DNA of 64,000 bases from Orobanche coerulescens (lineage: Eukaryota; Streptophyta; Magnoliopsida; Lamiales; Orobanchaceae), in the NCBI GenBank assembly GCA_033398695.1, contig CM065804.1:40439501-40503500 (forward strand). Reading direction: 5' to 3'. Below, piece after piece: positions 11,421 through 22,721 of this stretch. The first letter of the stretch is position 1; each line of letters starts with the position of its first letter. The translations under genes were made by a program, and so were the position numbers. Under the pieces are notes generated by a model. The model did no database searches, was not told the origin of the DNA, and worked only from the letters and a program-made list of their open reading frames with translations.

Positions 11421-11629
11421 TGTAATATCCGGGGGTAATTTTTTTTCGTTTCACTGTTGTGTTGTACGTATTCATTTGGAATTGTATAAGTGGTGTTGTA
11501 TTTGACTGATACAATGTATATTGTATTGGGATATTTCGGAATCGAAATATTTATACTTGTCGTCAGTTTTGTTTCATCGTTTGGATGTTGCTTGGTGAGT
11601 TTGGAATTTTTGGCTAAGTGTATTAGTCA

Positions 11630-11997
11630 TAGCGTACGCTATATGTATAGCATTACGTACGCTACGGGTAGATTGTTACGTATGTTAAACCTTGTTGGTT
11701 ACGTACGTAACACAGGGCATCTATCCGGATCAAATCTTTCGGCATGTGGGGCCAGACGAGGCTGGATTCGCGGGGTTCGATTGGGGCAGGCAGGTCAATG
11801 CACATTATGTACGCTATACCTTGAGGTTAACGTATGTAATGCTGAGGTTGGTTACGTACGTATTTTTGTTAACGTACATAACGAGTGTCCCTTTTTGGAG
11901 CAGTAGCCTCTGTAGGAGTATTACGTGCGTAACACCCTTATGACAGCGTACGCAATGGCTCTTACGTACGTTATGCTTCGTATATATCATACGTAAT
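11630..11997 (+). promoter_or_regulatory. TACGTA/CGTACG palindrome cluster in LTR 2
   Basis: About a dozen near-copies of ACGT-core palindromes (for example TTACGTACGTAAC and GCGTACGC) within ~370 bp. ACGT cores are the binding core of plant bZIP factors. The cluster lies in the 5' part of the LTR, where U3 promoter elements are expected. A regulatory role is inference. Confidence 0.5.
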
Positions 11998-13397
11998 GTG
12001 ATGGTCAGGTTATATATCTTGGTTTTGTATTTCATTTCTTCACGAACCAAAAACGAGTTCCTCTCCCTAGAATTGTCCCTCTGGACTTGTTCTTGATAAT
12101 GAGACTCTTCCAATGTGATTTTGATCATCCTAGCTTGGATTGAGACTTGAGGTTGGAAGCTTTTCTTACTCCTTTGGTGTTTGGAGAGTTCATATTGTTC
12201 TTCTTGGGTAAGTTTTCTTAATCTCTTGTGCGACAACTGATATTCGAGTATGTTGTTGTTGTGGTTGTTGTTTACTTCGTGTATTGATTGATGGATAGAG
12301 GATAGCATGATTCGTGATGAGTTTTTATAACTTATTACTAAGAACATGATGATTATGTCTTGAGGAGGGGTTGTTTTTGATGTTTTAGAATACTTGGGGT
12401 TTATAATCATGTCTAGGAAGAGTTATGTTAAGATTGTTAGATGATTAACATAGCTCTGAGATGATTATTGTTGTTGGTTGTGTTCTTAGAGGATTATAAC
12501 CATTTTAGTTTAGAATTATGATGAATTATGTGATAATTGTCATAATCTTGAAATGTTAATTTAATCCTATTGATTAATCCGAATTCATGATGAATTGGTG
12601 GAGGATTATCGATTGGACATCATGTTTGTTGTGTCGATGATGTTCTTGAGGTGTTAGTGTTAATATTGGTGAGGTTATCATTTTGGGATGATTAGTATAA
12701 TGTTGTTCTTAATCGTTTTCACAAGTGTTAAGAACATTTGATCATATCGATCATTGAGGTGTTGGAGGATGTTAGAATTCATAGTTGAGAACTATGATAT
12801 TCGTTTGTGGAGTTTAACTGATTCGTGATTGAGTTGGGATTGTCTTTGGTGTTGTTTTCCATTGATTTTGTATTATTGAATGAATTATATTTCATTCGAG
12901 GTTGTTCGGGTGCTTGTGACTGTTGGAGGATGCCGTTCATCGTTTCTTGGGAGGACGTTGATCGTGGAAGGACTTTCTCGCCTTCGGTTTGAGGCAAGTT
13001 TTATACTTGTACTAGTCAATTAGATTAATGTTATCATGTATGTGTATGAATGTGTGTATCATTTCGAGACATAGTCACTCCATGATTTTGTTGATATCAG
13101 GGAATTGTTCGACACAATACCCTTCGGCAATTATGCCAAAAGTTATTGTTATTCGGTAATGTCTGTTTCAAGGCATTGAGATACTTGTTGGTAATGTTAT
13201 TTTCGATAGACGGTTCGCGGTATCGATGTATCGATTGTTGTTGTTGATATTGATGTCGGTTTAAGACATCGTTATGATCATTGGTATTGGTATTTTTCTG
13301 TTGATACTGTAATTGGCCGAGTGAAGGCATTTACGTGTTCGATTATCATCCCCATCATCGGTAACTGATTAAAGGTATCAGGACATCTTTTTTAATT

Positions 13398-13790
13398 GTT
13401 TCATTGTTATCAATTGGCCATTCTAAGGCAATCGAGGTATTGAATTGGGATTATCGAGGATAGTTCCCATCTGTTGTGTCGTTGTTATCGATTGGCCATT
13501 CTAAGGCAATCGAGGTATTGAATTTGGACTGTCGAAAACATTTCCCAGTCGTTGAGTCGTTTTTATCGATTGACCATTCTAAGGTAATCGATGTGTTGAA
13601 TTGGGACTGTCAAAGACATTTCCCATCCGTTGAGTCGTTGTTATCAATTGACCATTCTAAGGTAATCGATGTATTGAATTGGGACTGTCGAGGAAATTTC
13701 CCATCCATTGAGTCATTGTGATCGATTGGCCATTCCAAGGCAGTCGAGGTATTTGAATTGGGACCACCGAGGATGGTGGCCATTCCAAGG
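13398..13790 (+). repeat. 78-bp tandem repeats in LTR 2 (about 5 units)
   Basis: Same 78-bp period as at 6143 with the ATCGATT...AATCGAT inverted repeat in the central units. Confidence 0.75.
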
Positions 13791-14014
13791 CAGCACACTA
13801 TTATTTTTGTGACTTCGGCAATATCGGGATCTCCGCTAGTGCTCGAGGGGTAAGCTTGGGGCTTGAACCTTCGTGGTTAGTTTCCCAACACCTATAGTTC
13901 AGTAGGTCAGGGTCACTGGGTGATCTCATTATGGGTAAGTCTGGGGCTTGAACCTTCACGGTTAGTTTCCCAGCACCTGTAATTCAGCAGGTCACGGTCA
14001 TTGGATGGCCTCAT

Positions 14015-14339
14015 TGTGATATGACTTCGTGCCGTGGCTTCGGCCCTCATTGTGATACGGCTTCGTGTCGTGGATTCGGCCCTCATTGTGATACGGCTTC
14101 GTGCTGTGGCTTCGGCCCTCATTGTGATACGACTTCATGCCGTGGCTTCGGCCCTCATTGTGATATGGCTTCGTGCTGTGACTTCGGCCCTCATTGTGAT
14201 ACGGCTTCGTGCCGTGGCTTTGGCCCTCATTGTGATACGGATTCGTGACGTGGCTTCGGCCCTCATTGTGATACGGCTTCGTGACGTGGCTTCGGCCCTC
14301 ATTGTGATACAGCTTCGTGCCGTGGCTTCGGCCCTCATG
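14015..14339 (+). repeat. 36-bp tandem repeats in LTR 2 (9 units)
   Basis: Nine head-to-tail copies of the unit containing GGCTTCGGCC and the CGGCTTCGTGCCG-type hairpin, with point variants. Confidence 0.85.
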
Positions 14340-15162
14340 TGATACTGACTTGGTCATTTGGCTTGAGCCATTGTGATGATCGCGGTTTATTTGAGTGACT
14401 TTCAGGTGATTGTGATATTTGGAAGCTTCGGCTGAGGGGCTTTCAGGCCATTGTGATGTCTTAGTATTTTCGTTGGAGCCTTCGGGTATTGTGATTCATA
14501 TCTATTTCAGCTCTGATTTGGTTTACCTTCATGTTATTTATTGTTGTGTCCTATATTGGTGATTCGTCGTTGGGCACTTGTGTTCTAACCTGGTGAGCAG
14601 GTATTAATCGTATCGTGGGCATAGTGTTTCACGAATGCTTGATTCTTACATTGTTTTGTGAGCATCTCGTATTACCATTGTTGTACCATTTTATTCTGGC
14701 TTTGGATGCATATCATGTTGTACATGTATTTGATATTCGTTATATGGATGACTGACCCCGTGGGGGCGGAACAGGTTTACATATTTTAGGTGCTTGCGAG
14801 GAGAGAGTTGAGACACAGGGGCATGACGATGGCGACGAGGCATTCAAGCGATACTAGTCCAAGATGTTTTGGTGTTCATGTCGATCAGACCATTTCGAGT
14901 ATTTCAGTTTTGTCAGTTGTTGTCATTTTGTATTATCCGAGAAAGGCTCGTGGATGTTGTTGTATTTTTATTTTGGCCATGTAGGCCCACGTTTGTTGTA
15001 GAAATTCCATATCGGAATATTATGTTGCATATCATAGTAGGGACTGTGATTCTCCCTTTTGGTCAGTTTGTTGTATTTTGGTCGTGTTCGCCTGGTGGAT
15101 CTCCTGGTGTGGGATCCACAGCACTGTAATGACCCAATGGGATTTGGGGGTGTTACAGAAGA

Positions 15163-15174
15163 TGGTATCAGAGC
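15163..15174 (+). other. Primer binding site, internal region 2
   Basis: Perfect TGGTATCAGAGC, five bases after the end of LTR 2; the 3' end of initiator tRNA-Met pairs here. Confidence 0.9.
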
Positions 15175-15613
15175 TTTGGGTTGTGAGATACCCTGATATG
15201 TGAGTTGTGTGGCTCTACCGATGCGGTAATAGTGGGGCTATCAGGTTACGACTCTGGATAGTCGGGTTTCGTGAGTCGTGATAGTTGGACGATTGTATGA
15301 GTTATTCTTTCATCGAGTCGTCGTCAGTGAAGACTAGTATCGCAAGACCTCGAAGCTTCTTATGACCTGTGTAAGGACTCGATTCTCTTTTATGTTCATA
15401 CATTCTTTATGTCATTGATTATATATGTTTTATTGAAACATGTATGTAACATTCGTGTTACGATTCATTCATGATTATTTGTTTTGCAGCGTGTGGGCTC
15501 TGTATTAGCTATGATTAGCATGATTGATGTGACTGTTTATCTGTTGAGTATGTATACTCGTGTTTGGCTATTGACGTAGCACTCTTGATTGGCCGTTGAG
15601 GCATATTTGAGTT

Positions 15614-16940
15614 ATGATCATGATCGAACGCTATTCTTTCAGTATGGAAAGAGCAATCTGAGGACGTGACAGAGGGGGTAAAGGCTACAGAGCAGGTCGA
15701 AACCCAGAACCTCATGTTTATGCACATGTGGGTGCCGAGATGAGTCAGAGTTCGGCCGGTGGAGTTACTTACGTGACCAATATCCCTTCGCGATGCCATG
15801 CTCGAGAGGTCGATCGGACTGAGAGTGGACACGTCGACCCTTTCTTGCTTATGAGGGGCATGATGGCCCATATGACTCAGATGACGCAGATAGTGAAGAC
15901 CATGCAGGCCTCGATAATTCGTGGCCCACCACAGCAGGGATTCCAGGTGCCGTTTCACGGGCAGACCGGGGAAGCGAGTCAGATAGTTAGTGATATCTCT
16001 CGTCATAGGCCGCCTACTTTTGAGGGTTCATCGGAACCAGCTGACATTGTTCATTGGCTTGAACATTTTGATAAACTCTTCGACATGGTTCAGGGTCCGG
16101 AAGAGAGTAAGTTGGCAGTACTGGCTTACTACTTGAGTTAGGGCATTTATTCTTGGTGGCTTTCTGTGAAGCCCAACGATCGTGATTTTGTTTGGGGCGA
16201 GTTCAAGACTCTCACGTTAGATAGGTACTATCCGGCTCCACTTTGTGAAGCCAAGTTGTCAGAGGTTTTGAACCCCAGAATCCTTCGAGGACGAGGGTGT
16301 TATTGTTATTGCTGAGAATTTTCAAGGACTTCTTCAGTTTGCTTCATCTGTATTCCGTACTGAAGCGGATAAGATCAAGTACTTTGGCAAGAGGCTAAAC
16401 CCAGGGTTGAGGATGCAGTTGCTCAATCATATTTGTAATTCACTTGGTGGATTCATCGAGAAGGCTCTTAGAGCAGAGCTTTTGATGAAGGAGCTTGCTC
16501 GGAAGAACCCTTCAGTTTCTTCTGGTGAGAGGACTAGGATGCCGGTTAATTCAGAGGGACTTTATAATCATCTTCATGTTGGGAAAGCATCTTCTTCTCA
16601 GACGACGAGTTCTACTGTTGTTTGCTTTAACTGTGATTCAGTGGGGCATGTTAGCACTCATTGTACGGTGCCGGCTATTGTTTGTTTTCTGTGTGGGAGG
16701 CAGGGACACCTTCATAAATACTGCAGGATTTCTAGTGCCAGTAGGTCTCGAGAGAGCTCACGGGTCTCGAGAGATTTTATTACTCTAGTTCGTACTTCAT
16801 CCAAGGGGTCCTATCAGGCTTCGGGAGCCAGAGGTAAGGACAGCAAAAGAGGAGCAGCGAGTTCATATTTGGGTCTCCCTCGAGTCGATGAGATCGAGGA
16901 GATAGACGATCTGGAGAATATCAATGTGCGGTACATTTGA
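15614..16940 (+). pseudogene. gag of the gag-only element, copy 2 (interrupted)
   Basis: Same length as copy 1 (1327 bp). It carries the same UAG after AYYLS (ORF 15728-16141) and the same frame change before the zinc-knuckle ORF (16407-16940, knuckles CFNCDSVGHVSTHC and CFLCGRQGHLHKYC). An additional TGA lies near 15658 where copy 1 has CGA, but the second-frame TGA of copy 1 is absent here (TCA). Shared lesions show either family-wide loss or that the two copies are products of one recombination event. No pol follows. Confidence 0.8.
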
Positions 16941-17588
16941 GATGCAGCCTTGATTTGTATTTTCCCTTCCTATTGTTTTTCGGATTAATGTTGAACTTAA
17001 TCTGTATTGTAGTATTGTGGTTGTGAACCATTTGTTGTTTATCTATCTTGTAATGATAGCTTTTGAGAGTCTTGAGATTTTAGGTCATCTGATGAGTTTT
17101 TCTTTCCTTTAGGTGTTGTACTCGAGATTTTTGTGATGATCTGGGTAATTGTTCTTGGTGATTCGAGACATCTAAGTCGTAAGGATATGGACGCGCATTT
17201 GATATGGTCCCGAGGACTATATGTGCATTGTTGTTTTCTTTTTGTGGCGTGAGTCAGTGTTTGCATGGGCATTCGATGCTGATGAGAATGGGGTGTGTAC
17301 GCCGGTGTTACGAGTCATGCGGGTGGTACGGCTTTCTGGCTGGTCTCTGGCGGAGGAGTCATGATTCGACTGATCTCGCACTTGGTTGAGTGTTTTTATC
17401 ACTTGACTTTCGCCGTGTCCAGGCAGAGGAGACGCGGGGGACCCGAGGGGATGGCTCGATTAAGCAGGCGAAGTGGTTCGCAATGAGGAGTATTCCTGGA
17501 GATGTTGTTTTTAGATCCTGATGGATAGTACGTACCCCGAGATGTGCACCCTGAGTTTCGGGGATGAAACTCTTTTTAAGGGGGCGTA
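16941..17588 (+). other. 3' untranslated part of internal region 2 with polypurine tract
   Basis: Near-identical in sequence and length to 10773-11420, ending in the purine-rich AAGGGGGCGTA directly before LTR 3. No coding content recognised. Confidence 0.7.
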
Positions 17589-17796
17589 TGTAATATCCGG
17601 GGGTAATTTTTTTCGTTTCACTGTTGTGTTGTACGTATTCATTTGGAATTGTATAAGTGGTGTTGTATTTGACTGATATAATGTATATTGTATTGGGATA
17701 TTTCGGAATCGAAATATTTATACTTGTCGTCGGTTTTGTTTCATCGTTTGGATGTTGCTTGGTGAGTTTGGAATTTTTGGCTAAGTGTATTAGCCA

Positions 17797-18165
17797 TAGC
17801 GTACGCTATATGTATAGCATTACGTACGCTACGGGTAGATTGTTACGTATGTTAAACCTTGTTGGTTACGTACGTAACACAGGGCATCTATCCGGATCAA
17901 ATCTTTCGGCATGTGGGTCCAGACAAGGCTGGATTCGCGGGGTTCGATTGGGGCAGGCAGGTCAACGCACATTATGTACGCTATACCTTGAGGTTAACGT
18001 ATGTAATGCTGAGGTTGGTTACGTACGTATTTTTGTTAACGTACATAACGAGTGTCCCTTTTTGGAGCAGTAGCCTCTGGAGGAGTATTACGTACGTAAC
18101 ACCCTTATGACAGCGTACGCAATGGCTCTTACGTACGTTATGCTTCGTATATATCATACGTAATG
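17797..18165 (+). promoter_or_regulatory. TACGTA/CGTACG palindrome cluster in LTR 3
   Basis: Same cluster as in LTR 2, with the palindromes retained almost base for base. Possible bZIP-type sites, unproven. Confidence 0.5.
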
Positions 18166-19562
18166 TGATGGTCAGGTTATATATCTTGGTTTTGTATTTC
18201 ATTTCTTCACGAACCAAAACCGAGTTCCTCTCCCTAGAATTGTCCCTCTGGACTTGTTCTTGATAATGAGACTCTTCCAATGTGATTTTGATCATCCTAG
18301 CTTGGATTGAGACTTGAGGTTGGAAGCTTTTCTTACTCCTTTGGTGTTTGGAGAGTTCATATTGTTCTTCTTGGGTAAGTTTTCTTAATCTCTTGTTCGA
18401 CAACTGATATTCGAGTATGTTGTTGTTGTGGTTGTTGTTTACTTCGTGTATTGATTGATGGATGGAGGATAGCATGATTCGTGATGAGTTTTTATAACTT
18501 ATGACTAAGAACCTGATGATTATGTCTTGAGGAGGGGTTGTTTTTGATGTTTTAGAATACTTGGGGTTTATAATCATGTCTAGGAAGAGTTATGTTAAGA
18601 TTGTTAGATGATTAACATAGCTCTGAGATGATTATTGTTGTTGGTTGTGTTCTTAGAGGATTATAACCATTTTAGTTTAGAATTATGATGAATTATGTGA
18701 TAATTGTCATAATCTTGAAATGTTAATTTAATCCTATTGATTAATCCGAATTCATGATGAATTGGTGGAGGATTATCGATTGGACATCATGTTTGTTGTG
18801 TCGATGATGTTCTTGAGGTGTTAGTGTTAATATTGGTGAGGTTATCAATTTGGGATGATTAGTATAATGTTGTTCTTAATCGTTTTCACAAGTGTTAAGA
18901 ACATTTGATCATATCGATCATTGAGGTGTTGGAGGATGTTAGAATTCAAAGTTGAGAACTATGATATTCGTTTGTGGAGTTTAACTGATTCGTGATTGAG
19001 TCGGGATTGTCTTTGGTGTTGTTTTCCATTGATTTTGTGTTATTGAATGAATTGTATTTCATTCGAGGTTGTTCGGGTGCTTGTGACTGTTGGAGGATGC
19101 CGTTCGTCGTTTCTTGGGAGGACGTTGATCGTGGAAGGACTTTCTCGCCTTCGGTTTGAGGCAAGTTTTATACTTGTACTAGTCAATTAGATTAATGTTA
19201 TCATGTATGTGTATGAATGTGTGTATCATTTCGAGACATAGTCTCTCCATGATTTTGTTGATATCAGGGAATTGTTCGACACAATACCCTTCGGCAATTA
19301 TGCCAAAAGTTATTGTTATACAGTAATGTCTGTTTCAAGGCATTGAGATACTTGTTGGTAATATTATTTTCGATAGACGGTTCGCGGTATCGATGTATCG
19401 ATTGTTGTTGTTGATATTGATGTCGGTTTAAGACATCGTTATGATCATTGATATTGGTATTTTTCTGTTGATACTGTAATTGGCCGAGTGAAGGCATTTA
19501 CGTGTTCGATTATCATCCCCATCATCGGTAACTGATTAAAGGTACCGGGACATCTGTTTTAA

Positions 19563-19950
19563 TTGTTTCATTGTTATCAATTGGCCATTCTAAGGAAATC
19601 GAGGTATTGAATTTGGATTATCGAGGATAGTTCCCATCTGTTGTGTCGTTGTTATAGATTGGCCATTCTAAGGCAATCAAGGTATTGAATTTGGACTGTC
19701 GAAGACATTTCCCATCCGTTGAGTCGTTGTTATCGATCGACCATTCTAAGGTAATCGATGTATTGAATTGGGACTGTCGAAGACATTTCCCATCCGTTGA
19801 GTCGTTGTTATCAATTGACCATTCTAAGGTAATCGATGTATTGAATTGGGACTGTCGAGGGAATTTCCCATCCGTTGAGTCATTGTGATCGATTGGCCAT
19901 TCCAAGGCAGTCGAGGTATTTGAATTGGGGCCACCGAGGACGGTGGCCAT
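19563..19950 (+). repeat. 78-bp tandem repeats in LTR 3 (about 5 units)
   Basis: 78-bp period measured directly between gagtcgttgttatcgat at 19721 and its next copy at 19799. Confidence 0.75.
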
Positions 19951-20220
19951 TCCAAGGCAGCACACTATTATTCTTGTGACTTCGGTAATCTCGGGATCGT
20001 TGCCGTTGTGATCAATTGTGTTTTTGGAGGCTAGTCTCCGCTAGTGCTCGAGGGGTAAGCTTGGGGCTTGAACCTTCGTGGTTAGTTTACCAACACCTAC
20101 AGTTCAGTAGGTCACGATCACTGGGTGATCTCATTATGGGTAAGTCTGGGGCTTGAACCTTCACGGTTGGTTTCCCAACACCTGCAATTCAGCAGGTCAC
20201 GGTCATTGCATGGCCTCATT

Positions 20221-20508
20221 GTGATACGGATTCGTGCCGTGGCTTCGGCCCTCATTGTGATACGGCTTCGTGTCGTGGCTTCGGCCCTCATTGTGATACG
20301 GCTTCGTGCCGTGGCTTCGGCCCTCATTGTGATACGGCTTCGTGTCGTGGCTTCGGCCCTCATTGTGATACGGCTTCGTGCCGTGGCTTCGGCCCTCATT
20401 GTGATACGGATTCGTGACGTGGCTTCGGCCCTCATTGTGATACGGCTTCGTGACGTGGCTTCGGCCCTCATTGTGATACGGCTTCGTGCCGTGGCTTCGG
20501 CCCTCATG
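20221..20508 (+). repeat. 36-bp tandem repeats in LTR 3 (8 units)
   Basis: Exactly eight 36-bp units (288 bp), each with GGCTTCGGCC. Copy number differs between the three LTRs (10, 9 and 8). Confidence 0.85.
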
Positions 20509-21328
20509 TGATACAGCTTCGGGCTGTTTGGCTTCGAGCCATTGTGATGATTGGCAGTTTCGCTGAGTGACTTTCAGGTGATTGTGATATTTGGCAGCTT
20601 TGGCTGAGGGGCTTTCAGGCCATTGTGATGTCTTGGTATTTCCGTTGGAGCCTTCAGGCATTGTGATTCATATCTCTTTCAGTTCTGATTTGGTTTACCT
20701 TCGGGTAATTTATTGTTGTGTCCTATATTGGTGATTCGCCGTTGGGCACTTGTGTTCTAACCTGATGAGCAGGTATTGATCGTATCGTGGGCATAGTGTT
20801 TCACGAATGCTCGATTCTTACATTGTTTTGTGAGCATCTCGTATTACCATTGTTGTACCATTTTATTCTGCCTTTGGATGCATATCATGTTGTACATGTA
20901 TTTGATATTCGTTATCTGGATGACTGACCCCGTGGGGGCGGAACAGGTTTACATATTTTAGGTGCTTGCGAGGAGAGAGTGGAGACACAGGGGCATGACG
21001 ATGGCGACGAGGCATTCGAGCGATACTAGTCCGAGATGTTTTGGTGTTCATGTCGATCAGACCGTTTGGAGTATTTCAGTTTTGTCAGTTGTTGTCATTT
21101 TGTATTATCCGAGCAAGGCTCGTGGATGTTGTTGTATTTTTATTTTGGCCATGTAGGCCACGTTTGTCGTAGAAATTCCATATTGGAATATTATGTTGCA
21201 TATCATAGTAGGGACTGTGATTCTCCCTTTTGGTCAGTTTGTTGTATTTTGGTCGTGTTCGCCTGGTGGATCTCCTGGTGTGGGATCCACAGCACTGTAA
21301 TGACCCAATGGGATTTGGGGGTGTTACA

Positions 21329-22403
21329 TAAATACTAAACTATAGCGACGATAAACATTATTTGTGTGCCTACAACGATTTTATAGTCAAGTATTAAATT
21401 TACATATGTGACTAAAAACTAAATAATAGTACCAGTGGTAGATAATTGTGTGTCAAAATAATAAGAATTTGTAATGTATTAGTACCTTCATGTGACTGTA
21501 TGTACTACTTTAGTCATAGTTATAAAAATATTATGTGACTATAAAAGATTTACAACAATGCTTTTAAGTACGTATCTGTGACTATAATACAAACAATAGT
21601 CACTCTCAGCAATTTTTGAGTGTCTAAATGATAAAATAGGCGATACTGAAAGGAAATTGTTGTGGTCATAAGGTTAATATTAGCCACAGTTAAAGACACT
21701 TTTGTGTCTATAAATCAACTACAGTCAGTTATAATTGATTTTCTATGTTGAAATATATCTAAATTAGTCACACTTACAGCTTTTTGATATGTCTGACTAA
21801 TAGCAACGGTCATGATAAACAATACGTATGCGGTTGTAGTTATATGATAACCATAGTTAAAATAAAATTATGTATCTTTAAAATACTTTTGGCCATGCTT
21901 TGCTTAATTGTTTGTCTCTAAACGATAGATAATAGTCGTGACAAATTATTAGCAAAACGCCACAGTGAAGAAAAAAATCATGTGGTCATTCGGTGAACAT
22001 GGTCATGCTTCTCCTAATTGTGTGTCTCTAAAAAATAGCCAATAGTCATAATAATCAATTTTGTGTGTAACAGATTATTAGCGAAATGCCACAGTGAAAA
22101 AAAATCATGTGGCCATTCGGTGAAACATAGTAACTAAAATATCAAAAATATGTGTCTAGAAAGGGTTTACGGCCACACTATTGGGGAAAATGATTGATTG
22201 CAGCAACCAAAATCCCTAGCCAATAGCCACACTTTTATGCTACGGTCACATTTTTTCATATATACAGCCATTTAATTTTAAAGTGGCCATAAGATACCGA
22301 AAATGGCACGATCTTCGGTGACATTTACGATGAAAAAAAAGTGTGGCTATAGGCATATGGTCACGGTTTTTTGGTGTGACCATTGGTCATATTTGTACTA
22401 GTG
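21329..22403. mobile_element. Terminal region of a CACTA (En/Spm-type) transposon
   Basis: The right end reads ...ATTTGTACTAGTG, whose reverse complement starts CACTAGTACAAAT, a CACTA terminal inverted repeat. The preceding ~1 kb is filled with short degenerate direct and inverted motifs such as GTGACTATAA, TGTGGCCAT and TAGTCA, the subterminal repeat pattern that binds CACTA transposases. No coding sequence is present. The other end is not in the window; the gag-only array at 5882-21328 apparently inserted inside this transposon. The 3-bp target duplication would be aag at 22404-22406. Confidence 0.7.
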
Positions 22404-22721
22404 AAGAAAAAATTGAGAGGCATATCTTGGAATTTTCAGCCAATCCAAAAAGGTGTCAAACAAGATTCCGTAGCTCGTTGCCCACACAGCGTCCGGATTA
22501 GGGCAGAGATATCCTCAGAAAATTTTAAAGGAATAAATCAAAACAACCAGCTCGCTTCAAATGTAAACATCATATGATTTTATGATCTAGATTAAGATAT
22601 TAGTTATTATCAATAATTATATTATATAAATAATAATACTATTTAAATTATTTAGCAATCTTAGTAACTACTTATTAACATGCTTAAAGAGATAATGTAA
22701 AATAAAAAATATAGTTTGTAC
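22404..22721. other. Interval between CACTA end and ORF1 exon
   Basis: No gene recognised. 22560-22721 is AT-rich and probably the ORF1 intron or decayed flank. 22430-22540 contains on the minus strand TGTGTGGGCAACGAGCTAC, which is also found inside the copia LTR at 61853-61871. Confidence 0.4.

Larger units (their letters stand above)
11421..15157 (+). repeat. LTR 2 of the gag-only array, shared by two internal regions
   Basis: 3737 bp, from TGTAATATCCGGGGG to GGGGGTGTTACA. It is flanked on the left by a polypurine tract and on the right by a primer site, so it serves both as 3' LTR of unit 1 and 5' LTR of unit 2. It contains a TACGTA-rich region (11630-11997), a 78-bp array and a 36-bp array. 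ORFs inside it, also seen in LTR 3, reflect recent shared origin rather than coding function. Confidence 0.9.
5882..21328 (+). mobile_element. Tandem array of gag-only Ty3/gypsy element (LTR-int-LTR-int-LTR)
   Basis: Plus-strand array with a partial LTR (5882-7921), a rearranged leader/LTR segment (7922-8989), internal region 1 (8990-11420), LTR 2 (11421-15157), internal region 2 (15158-17588) and LTR 3 (17589-21328). Both internal regions are 2431 bp and the two full LTRs are 3737 and 3740 bp. Each internal region has a tRNA-Met primer site, a gag-like gene and a polypurine tract, but no protease, RT, RNase H or integrase. This matches the TR-GAG class of non-autonomous plant elements. A tandem layout of this kind normally arises by unequal recombination between LTRs. 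The gag resembles that of the chromovirus at 53.6-61.6 kb (same pair of CCHC knuckles, similar MTQ-x-TQ motif), a possible helper. Confidence 0.85.
17589..21328 (+). repeat. LTR 3 (3' LTR) of the gag-only array
   Basis: 3740 bp with the same termini as LTR 2. After TGTTACA at 21328 the sequence changes to CACTA-type subterminal repeats, so this is the right border of the array. The expected 5-bp target duplication would be taaat (21329-21333); its partner lies left of the window. Confidence 0.9.

Noticed and set aside
11490..11906. 138-codon plus-strand ORF in LTR 2, repeated at 17657-18073
   Set aside because: It runs through the palindrome cluster and contains low-complexity translation; again preserved only because the LTRs are recent duplicates.
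11814..12410. 198-codon minus-strand ORF in LTR 2, repeated at 17981-18577 in LTR 3
   Set aside because: It is antisense within the LTR and its conservation is explained by near-identity of the two LTRs. No domain recognised.
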